From DASUNQ01 sp044866775 (GTDB lineage Bacteria; Acidobacteriota; Thermoanaerobaculia; Multivoradales; UBA5704): DNA of 64,000 bases. Position numbers and translations under genes: made by a program. The DNA lies in contig JBIOUG010000145.1 in assembly GCA_044866775.1 (NCBI GenBank), positions 11,015 through 75,014 of the forward strand, in the 5' to 3' direction. This document shows positions 59,422 through 64,000 of this stretch, one piece after another (positions within the stretch are counted from its first letter, which is position 1; the number at the start of each line of letters is the position of its first letter). Below the pieces are notes generated by a model. The model saw only the letters and a list, made by a program, of their open reading frames with translations, was not told the DNA's origin and searched no databases.

Positions 59422-59685
59422 TCACCCGACCTGGTCGGGCGCTTTCGGCAACGGCCTCGGCTGTGCGAGCGAGTACGCGTACCCGGCCGACGCGCCCGAA
59501 CAACCGACGGCGACGTAGCGGATGTACTTGTAGAACATCTCGTCCGGAAGGACCAGGGCGAGGGCAACGCCGACCAGCAACACGGCGCCGAGGTTGACGA
59601 ACGCCCACTTCCACCTGCCGAGATAGGCCAACCCTGCGCCGGGTAGGAAGAAGCTGAGCGTGAAGGCGAGGAGCGGTTTCTTCAT
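59422..59685 (-). CDS. Small membrane protein
   Basis: 87 aa: PLLAFTLSFFLPGAGLAYLG, KWAFVNLGAVLLVGVALALV, YIRYVAVGCSGASAGYAYSL. Two or three membrane helices; the first pair, with Pro-Gly-Ala-Gly-Leu and a Tyr, resembles TM2-type proteins (FLPGAGLAYLG). The start is after a modest ribosome site. It precedes the 60-aa gene with a 15-nt gap on the same strand. Confidence 0.6.
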   Translation of the reverse strand: MKKPLLAFTLSFFLPGAGLAYLGRWKWAFVNLGAVLLVGVALALVLPDEMFYKYIRYVAVGCSGASAGYAYSLAQPRPLPKAPDQVG

Positions 59686-59717
59686 GGCGACGACTTCCTC
59701 CCGAGGGCTCGTGAGGG

Positions 59718-60020
59718 CTACGACGTGCGGGCGTGCTCGACGACCTCCGCTTCGAGGCGATCCCCGAGGCGGTCCTTCTCTACTTCGAGGTCGTAGCGCG
59801 TCTGGAGGTTCAGCCAGAAACGCTCGCTCGTGCCGAAGAACCGGGAAAGCCGCAGCGCGGTGTCGGCCGTGATGCTCCTCTTCCCTTGCACGACTTCGTT
59901 GATACGGCGCGCGGGCACGCTGATGCTCTTCGCAAGCCGATACTGGCTGAGCCCCATCGGGAGCAAGAACTCCTCCTGGAGGATCTCGCCGGGATGGACC
60001 GGAGGGAGCTTCTTCGCCAC
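59718..60020 (-). CDS. higA: HigA-type antitoxin (XRE HTH)
   Basis: 100 aa. The VapI/HigA-type N-terminus VHPGEILQEEFLLPMGLSQY is diagnostic, followed by RLAKSISVPARRINEVVQGK, the recognition helix, and RSITADTALRLSRFFGTSER. It follows the toxin gene by 12 nt, the reversed toxin-antitoxin order usual for higBA. As antitoxin it should neutralise HigB and repress the promoter ahead of higB. Confidence 0.93.
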   Translation of the reverse strand: MAKKLPPVHPGEILQEEFLLPMGLSQYRLAKSISVPARRINEVVQGKRSITADTALRLSRFFGTSERFWLNLQTRYDLEVEKDRLGDRLEAEVVEHARTS

Positions 60021-60032
60021 TGCCGTGGTCTC

Positions 60033-60314
60033 CTAGTGATAGTCAGTGATCTCCACGTCGTCGGCGCCACCTTCCGACCATGTGAAGCAGATCCGCCACT
60101 GGTCGTTGATCCTGATGCTGTGCTGACCCTCCCTGTCCCCTCTCAGCTTCTCCAACCGATTGCCAGGCGGGATCCGAAGGTCCTGGAGGGTCTCCGCGGC
60201 GTCGAGAATAGCCAGCTTGCGCTGAGCCTGCCGTTGCAGAGCCGGAGGGAGCTTCCGCGATCCCTCCCGATGGAAGACCCGCTCCGTCTCCCTGTCCCGG
60301 AAGCTCCGAATCAT
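60033..60314 (-). CDS. higB: HigB-type toxin (RelE superfamily)
   Basis: 93 aa. Start of HigB proteins: MIRSFRDRETERVFHREGSR. Further signature blocks: RKLAILDAAETLQDLRIPPG, NRLEKLRGDREGQHSIRIND and QWRICFTWSEGGADDVEITD. The QWRICF core, with Arg, is the RelE-family ribosome-dependent mRNA interferase site. Full length and no disruption. It is first in the operon with higA, and the promoter upstream carries dyads. Confidence 0.93.
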   Translation of the reverse strand: MIRSFRDRETERVFHREGSRKLPPALQRQAQRKLAILDAAETLQDLRIPPGNRLEKLRGDREGQHSIRINDQWRICFTWSEGGADDVEITDYH

Positions 60315-60323
60315 CCCGCGCTC

Positions 60324-60359
60324 ATGGTAACGCGCCGCGCTATTAACGTCAAGCGTTAC
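60324..60359 (-). promoter_or_regulatory. higBA promoter with overlapping palindromes
   Basis: On the gene strand TTGACG (60352-60347) and TACCAT (60329-60324) are 17 bp apart. The region holds two dyads: TAACG/CGTTA (60344-60358) and GTAACGC/GCGTTAC (60327-60333 with 60353-60359), covering both promoter boxes. They are candidate HigA operators. Confidence 0.65.
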
Positions 60360-60423
60360 TAGGCGGGACAGAGTCACGGGTGGGACACGATGAGCGGCCT
60401 TCGAGGCGTAGACGGCGGCGTTC

Positions 60424-60657
60424 TCACGCACTCAGAAGGCCAGCGGCAAGTAGCCCGTACACCGCTACCCCACAAACAGCCGCGAGCACAGCGCCCCCGC
60501 GACTGGCGAAGCCATCGCGGACCGTAGAGGTATAGAGCCTAGCAAATGGCAGGACCAACAGTGCGGCCGTGATGAGGCCCGGCGTGTAGCTCGACAGAAC
60601 GAATGCCCCGGCAATGTGACCGCTGGTAGACTGCTCCGGCTCGCATGTCCTCCTCAT
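60424..60657 (-). pseudogene. HXXEE-like membrane protein fragment
   Basis: 77 aa open frame reading TSGHIAGAFVLSSYTPGLIT, AALLVLPFARLYTSTVRDGF, and AVLAAVCGVAVYGLLAAGLL: two or three membrane segments. The SGHIAG...YTPGLITAxLL...P pattern matches the C-terminal half of HXXEE domain proteins. The N-terminal HxxEE motif is absent, so this is probably the remaining piece. The 5' end overlaps the hydrolase gene start on the other strand. Confidence 0.5.
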
Positions 60658-61208
60658 CCTCCCCCTGCCTTCTCCTCATTGACGTGCAGCGCGGCTTCGA
60701 CGATCCGCGCTGGGGGCCGCGGAACAATCCGGAGGCTGAGGCGAATGTCGCGCGGCTCCTGCGCTTCTGGCGCCAGGCAGGGCGCCCGATCGTCCATGTG
60801 AGGCACCTTTCGCGCGAGGCGGGCTCCCCTCTCCAGCCCGGCCAGCCCGGCGCCGACTTCAAGCCCGAGGCCCAGCCCGAGGCTGACGAGCCGGTGTACA
60901 CCAAGTCGGTCAACAGCGCCTTCATCGGCACGTCGCTCGATGCCGACTTGCACGCACGCGGGATCGACACGCTCGTGATCGCGGGCATCACCACCGATCA
61001 TTGCGTCTCGACGACGGCGCGGATGGCTGGCAATCTAGCCTATCGCACCTGGGTCGTCGCCGATGCGTGCGCCACGTTCGACCGGCCCGATCACCTTGGG
61101 CAACCGCTGTCGGCTGCCGAGATTCACCGCGCAGCCCTTGCTAGTCTGCACGGCGAGTTCGCCACGGTGGCCGCCACCGACGCCTTCCTCACGGAAGAGC
61201 TGCCGTGA
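60645..61208 (+). CDS. Cysteine hydrolase (isochorismatase-like)
   Basis: 187 aa. Isochorismatase fold: CLLLIDVQRGFDDPRWGPRN (catalytic Asp), PVYTKSVNSAFIGTSLDADL (catalytic Lys), VIAGITTDHCVSTTARMAGN (nucleophilic Cys with its preceding cis-peptide). The D-K-C triad is complete. Substrates across the family are diverse (nicotinamide, isochorismate, carbamoyl compounds), so none is assigned. The TGA is overlapped by the GTG of the next gene, giving a tightly coupled operon hydrolase-OsmC-ACT. Confidence 0.9.
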   Translation: MSSSSSPCLLLIDVQRGFDDPRWGPRNNPEAEANVARLLRFWRQAGRPIVHVRHLSREAGSPLQPGQPGADFKPEAQPEADEPVYTKSVNSAFIGTSLDADLHARGIDTLVIAGITTDHCVSTTARMAGNLAYRTWVVADACATFDRPDHLGQPLSAAEIHRAALASLHGEFATVAATDAFLTEELP

Positions 61209-61678
61209 ACAAATACACTGCCCGGCTGATCTGGGACGGCAACCTCGGCGAGGGCACCGCGAGCTACACGAGCTACGGCCGCCAGTATCGTGTGCTCGTC
61301 GCCGGCAAGCCCGATTTGATGGGCACCGCGGACCCGGCGTTCCGCGGCGAGGCGGACAAGCACAACCCCGAGGACCTCTTCCTCACGGCCATCGCCTCCT
61401 GCCACATGCTCTTCTATCTGTCGCTCTGTGCTCGCAAGGGCATCCGCGTCCTGACGTACGAGGACGATGTGAGCGGCACGATGACGGTGGACGCTCGCGG
61501 CGGGGGACGGTTCGAGGAGATCACGTTGCACCCGCGGGTGACGATCGCGGATGCGGAGGGCTTCGAGGGCGCCGTCCAGCTTCACGACACCGCGCACGAG
61601 CTGTGCTTCATCGCCAATTCGTGCAGCGTTCCGATCCGCCATGAGCCGACCGTGCAGGTCGCGGAGGGGGGATCGTGA
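61205..61678 (+). CDS. OsmC family peroxiredoxin-like protein
   Basis: 157 aa. OsmC/Ohr-type: YTARLIWDGNLGEGTASYTS, HNPEDLFLTAIASCHMLFYL (first Cys), ELCFIANSCSVPIRHEPTVQ (second Cys). The two Cys are in the typical positions for organic-hydroperoxide reduction. The GTG start overlaps the hydrolase TGA (GTGA), and its own TGA overlaps the next GTG. A role in peroxide detoxification is inferred. Confidence 0.9.
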   Translation: MNKYTARLIWDGNLGEGTASYTSYGRQYRVLVAGKPDLMGTADPAFRGEADKHNPEDLFLTAIASCHMLFYLSLCARKGIRVLTYEDDVSGTMTVDARGGGRFEEITLHPRVTIADAEGFEGAVQLHDTAHELCFIANSCSVPIRHEPTVQVAEGGS

Positions 61679-62074
61679 AGGACCTGACGATCGCGCTCGA
61701 CAACCGCCCCGGCGCGCTGGCCGAGATGGGCGAGGCGCCGGGCCGCGCCGGGGTCAGCGTCGAGGGGCGGCAGCGCCTTCATCGTCGACGGCGCCGGCGT
61801 CGCCCACTTCCTGTTCGCGGACGGAGCCGCCGCGCGCCGGGCGCTCGAAGCGGCCGGCATCCGCGTGCTCGCCGAACGGGAGGCCCTGGTGCAGCGGCTG
61901 AACCAGGCCGAGCCCGGTCAGCTCGGCAAGCTCTCGCGCCGGATGGCCGAGGCCGGCGTCAACATCGAAGTCCTCTACAGCGACCACGACCACAACCTGA
62001 TCCTCGTCGTGGACGACTTGGCGCGCGGGCAAGCGGTCTCCGAGGCCTGGGCGGCGGCGTTCTCCCGCACTTAG
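61675..62074 (+). pseudogene. ACT-domain protein, one-base frameshift
   Basis: First frame: DLTIALDNRPGALAEMGEAP and GRAGVSVEG. After one extra G in a GGGG run near 61766, the correct frame continues AFIVDGAGVAHFLFADGAAA and AAGIRVLAEREALVQRLNQA. Then it reads PGQLGKLSRRMAEAGVNIEV and NLILVVDDLARGQAVSEAWA to the TAG at 62072. This is an amino-acid-binding ACT pair. Either a true inactivating insertion or an indel error; a single base removed would restore about 132 aa. Confidence 0.75.
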
Positions 62075-62105
62075 CAGGCCAGCGGCTACGTTCCCGTGGA
62101 CTTAG

Positions 62106-63392
62106 CTATTGAGCTCCGCCTTCCTTGGCTAGACGATCCGCGTACACCCTGATTCGGGGAAGGACAAACAGCTCGAGGAACTCCGCGACTGCGTGATCGG
62201 TGTCTGCTTGCGGCTCGAAAAGGGCCGTCGGTTGCAGGTCCCAAGACCCCCCGGTCCTCGCCAGCAGGGCCTCCGCAGGATCAACCACTGTGCCGTGATC
62301 AACCGGGAGCAGCTCTCTGTAACAGGTTTCCCAGACTCTCAGCAGCCGCCAGTACACCGGCCGCGTCTTCGGGCAGAAGCCATACAGCGGGTTGGCCAGC
62401 AGTCCCAGCGGTCGCTGGGTCTTGCCGCTCGATCTATACGCCTGTTCGTAGGCCGACCGAAACTGTGGGAACTCCACGACGTGCGATGAAAGTTCGTCCG
62501 CTCCCGGGGCGATGAAGTACGGCATAACTTCATCGACACGTTCGATCGACAAGCCCTGCCACCAGTAGCGAGCAGGGTCCTCCGCGCGCTTGAGGCGCCA
62601 CAGTTGCGCACGAGGCGTGTACTCCAGCGCCGGCCAGCCTGCGGCCAGCTCGGCCTCATTCGTGAGCGCGTAGAACGCGGCTTCGAGAAGCCCGAACCGC
62701 AGTCGGTCAGCCCGTTCCAGGCTGCTCAGGGATCGCCTCAGCGCATAGCTAAGCTTGCGGAAGAGCATCAACGGCGAGTACAGGTCGAACAAAACGGAGA
62801 CGAGCAGTGACGAATCTGTCCCCATCCAGACCGCTGGATCACGGAGGTCTCGCTTTGGCTCCAGATGGGTCCATGTGGCCTCAGCTCGAAGCGCCTGAAT
62901 CGCATCGAGGGCCCGGTCCAGCAAGACGGCGGGGAACGCGAAGTGCCGGAAGTACCGAACGGCAGCCGGCCTGAGGGCCCCGATGCGATCAACCGCGGCA
63001 ACTTTGGCGATCGCCTCGGCTACGCCGTCCAGGCCTTGAGTCGTTGAAGCGGCAACATTGTCTGCAAGCAGTGGAAGCTCTCGCTTGATGCGGTCGTGTT
63101 CTATGCCGTGCAGGACCGGCAAGATGTAGCCACCTTGACTGGTCTCGCGCGCCAGAAGGGCTTGCAGCTCCTTTCGTGGATAATCCTCATCGAGAAACGA
63201 AGGGCTCAGGATGACCACCCCATACCGCGAGAACGCGAGACCCTCGTTGATCTTTTCGCTCAGCTTGTCTCCCAAGCGAAGCTGCTGCTCGTCGAGCCAG
63301 ACACGGAGACCGAGTTGCTCGAGGTATTGCGAGAGCGAACGCACAACTGCTTTGTCTTCGCTTGCGTGGCTGATGAAGACATCCCAGAGCAT
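62106..63392 (-). CDS. TIR-domain protein with unknown C-terminal domain
   Basis: 428 aa. N-terminal TIR domain (about 1-135): LWDVFISHASEDKAVVRSLS, LRVWLDEQQLRLGDKLSEKI, VVILSPSFLDEDYPRKELQA. The Glu of PRKEL is in the position of the TIR NADase catalytic Glu. The about 290-residue C-terminal region is helical with Trp/Tyr clusters (YTPRAQLWRLKRAEDPARYW) and no known fold; I read it as the sensor or a second effector. The ATG at 63392 has GAGG 5 nt ahead. Lower GC than most neighbours suggests transfer. Probable anti-phage or immune effector. Confidence 0.8.
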   Translation of the reverse strand: MLWDVFISHASEDKAVVRSLSQYLEQLGLRVWLDEQQLRLGDKLSEKINEGLAFSRYGVVILSPSFLDEDYPRKELQALLARETSQGGYILPVLHGIEHDRIKRELPLLADNVAASTTQGLDGVAEAIAKVAAVDRIGALRPAAVRYFRHFAFPAVLLDRALDAIQALRAEATWTHLEPKRDLRDPAVWMGTDSSLLVSVLFDLYSPLMLFRKLSYALRRSLSSLERADRLRFGLLEAAFYALTNEAELAAGWPALEYTPRAQLWRLKRAEDPARYWWQGLSIERVDEVMPYFIAPGADELSSHVVEFPQFRSAYEQAYRSSGKTQRPLGLLANPLYGFCPKTRPVYWRLLRVWETCYRELLPVDHGTVVDPAEALLARTGGSWDLQPTALFEPQADTDHAVAEFLELFVLPRIRVYADRLAKEGGAQ

Positions 63393-63428
63393 AGCCACCT
63401 CACCGCTGCCTCAACTGGGCCGCCGCCG

Positions 63429-63596
63429 AGTCAGGCCGAACCGCCGCCTGTTCCGGCTATCACGGCCAGCATCTGTCGGTCGTGTTCCACTCGCTTCTGG
63501 AGGAGGACCAGGAGGTCCTGCAGCGAGGCTCGCGAACCTCTCGAAGGCCTCGCGGAGCTGCGGTTCCGCCATGGCCTTCTCCTCGTGCCTGCCCAT
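63429..63596 (-). pseudogene. Short frameshifted ORF ahead of the TIR gene
   Basis: The start MGRHEEKAMAEPQLREAFER is followed, after a one-base shift, by LQDLLVLLQKRVEHDRQMLA, then VIAGTGGGSA and a stop. The helical part resembles the fragment at 48762 (LLALLQGRLEQDRGMLAA). It ends 36 nt before the TIR start. It may be a small helical protein made with the TIR protein, now broken. Confidence 0.4.
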
Positions 63597-63616
63597 CGGT
63601 AGATCCCTGGAGCCCG

Positions 63617-63836
63617 CTACCTCCGCCGCGGTCGCCTGAAGCTCGGCTGCGAAACCGGCTGGGTAGGGAAGCACAGGTGAAGCGCCCCAGGAATCTGCTT
63701 GAGCAAGCTCGCCAGCGCCTGCCCGTTGGTCTCTACCGTCTCTACCACATCCCGCCGCAACCTCCTTGCCCGCTTCGCTGAGCACGCTCAAGGTGCAGCT
63801 GTCGGCATGCACATCTAACCCGAGATATATCTGGAC
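63617..63836 (-). pseudogene. IS110-type transposase N-terminus, degenerate
   Basis: The frame from about 63836 reads QIYLGLDVHADSCTLSVLSE and AGKEVAA, the DEDD-type N-terminal start of IS110-family transposases (D of GLDVH). After a shift it reads VVETVETNGQALASLLKQIP and GALHLC, then loses similarity. No start codon is evident. The DNA leading into it is a perfect inverted copy of the window end (63951-64000). Confidence 0.65.
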
Positions 63837-64000
63837 TCCTCCCGCAAGAACCTGAGCGACGACGCGCGACTTCCATCATGGCCCGGAGCTCCAGTGGCTC
63901 CACTCAGAGGCCGTAGATATGACCGCAGTCTTCACGATCGCCGCCACGGCTCGTCGCTCAGGTTCTTGCGGGAGGAGTCCAGATATATCTCGGGTTAGAT
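63813..64000. mobile_element. 50-bp inverted repeat of IS110-type left ends
   Basis: 63813-63862 is perfectly complementary to 63951-64000, the last base of the window. Between the arms lie 88 nt without a gene. The left arm is the 5' end of the degenerate transposase on the minus strand; the right arm reads in the plus direction and would run into a second transposase copy outside the window. I infer two divergent IS110-type copies sharing one upstream region. Confidence 0.75.

Overview
The window is a high-GC, gene-dense stretch of a Gram-negative-type bacterial chromosome. It carries a dcw cluster with a meso-diaminopimelate-type MurE, SurA/PpiC chaperones, a TonB-like C-terminal domain, many secreted proteins and lipoproteins, and the order trmFO-xerC-hslV-hslU. 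The style (CSLREAI-type surface proteins, Sortilin/BNR-type repeat proteins, TPR proteins with a zinc-finger-like N-terminus, abundant DinB and DUF genes) fits Acidobacteriota, perhaps a Thermoanaerobaculia-like lineage. That placement is inference from gene content, since no rRNA or tRNA gene was recognised.

Layout. 1-4960: minus-strand division/wall cluster mraZ-rsmH-ftsL-ftsI-murE, with a four-repeat MraZ-type operator ahead of mraZ. 5024-11734: a broken vWA gene, two SurA/PpiC-type isomerases and mfd. 11890-20040: mazEF, a beta-trefoil lectin, DinB proteins, a methyltransferase, a thioredoxin-like lipoprotein, a LolA-like lipoprotein, an SRPBCC protein, a 5'-nucleotidase-like lipoprotein, a nucleotidyltransferase and a broken gene. 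20150-28047: trmFO, xerC, a membrane protein, hslV, hslU, a fibronectin-type lipoprotein, dapF and a glycosyltransferase. 28076-37006: an orphan ribbon-helix-helix protein, an M14 carboxypeptidase, a two-gene unit of a secreted protein plus a membrane TIR protein, an SLC13-type permease, a DUF72 protein and a DEAD-box RNA helicase.

37107-50419 is an accessory region: a truncated PIN gene, three large secreted proteins (two sharing a C-terminal domain), a GT14-like glycosyltransferase and many small DUF proteins. 50728-54695 holds small proteins of unknown function around a striking array of twelve 20-bp palindromic tandem repeats, a divergent HTH regulator and a TPR protein. 54872-62074: an ankyrin protein, a VOC protein, a wrecked DyP peroxidase, a DinB protein, small membrane proteins, higBA, and a hydrolase/OsmC/ACT operon. 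62106-64000: a TIR-domain effector next to IS110-type ends arranged as a 50-bp inverted repeat that reaches the window edge.

How the genes work together: MurE and DapF both point to meso-DAP peptidoglycan, and MraZ probably autoregulates the division cluster. HslV/HslU form one ATP-dependent protease. The two PpiC proteins serve envelope protein folding. The two TIR genes and the mazEF, higBA, VapC-remnant and RHH genes mark stress or defence content. Several genes (vWA, GyrI-like, ACT, DyP, IS110) are broken by indels. Some of these are single-base changes next to short runs, so assembly error must be excluded before they are called decay.
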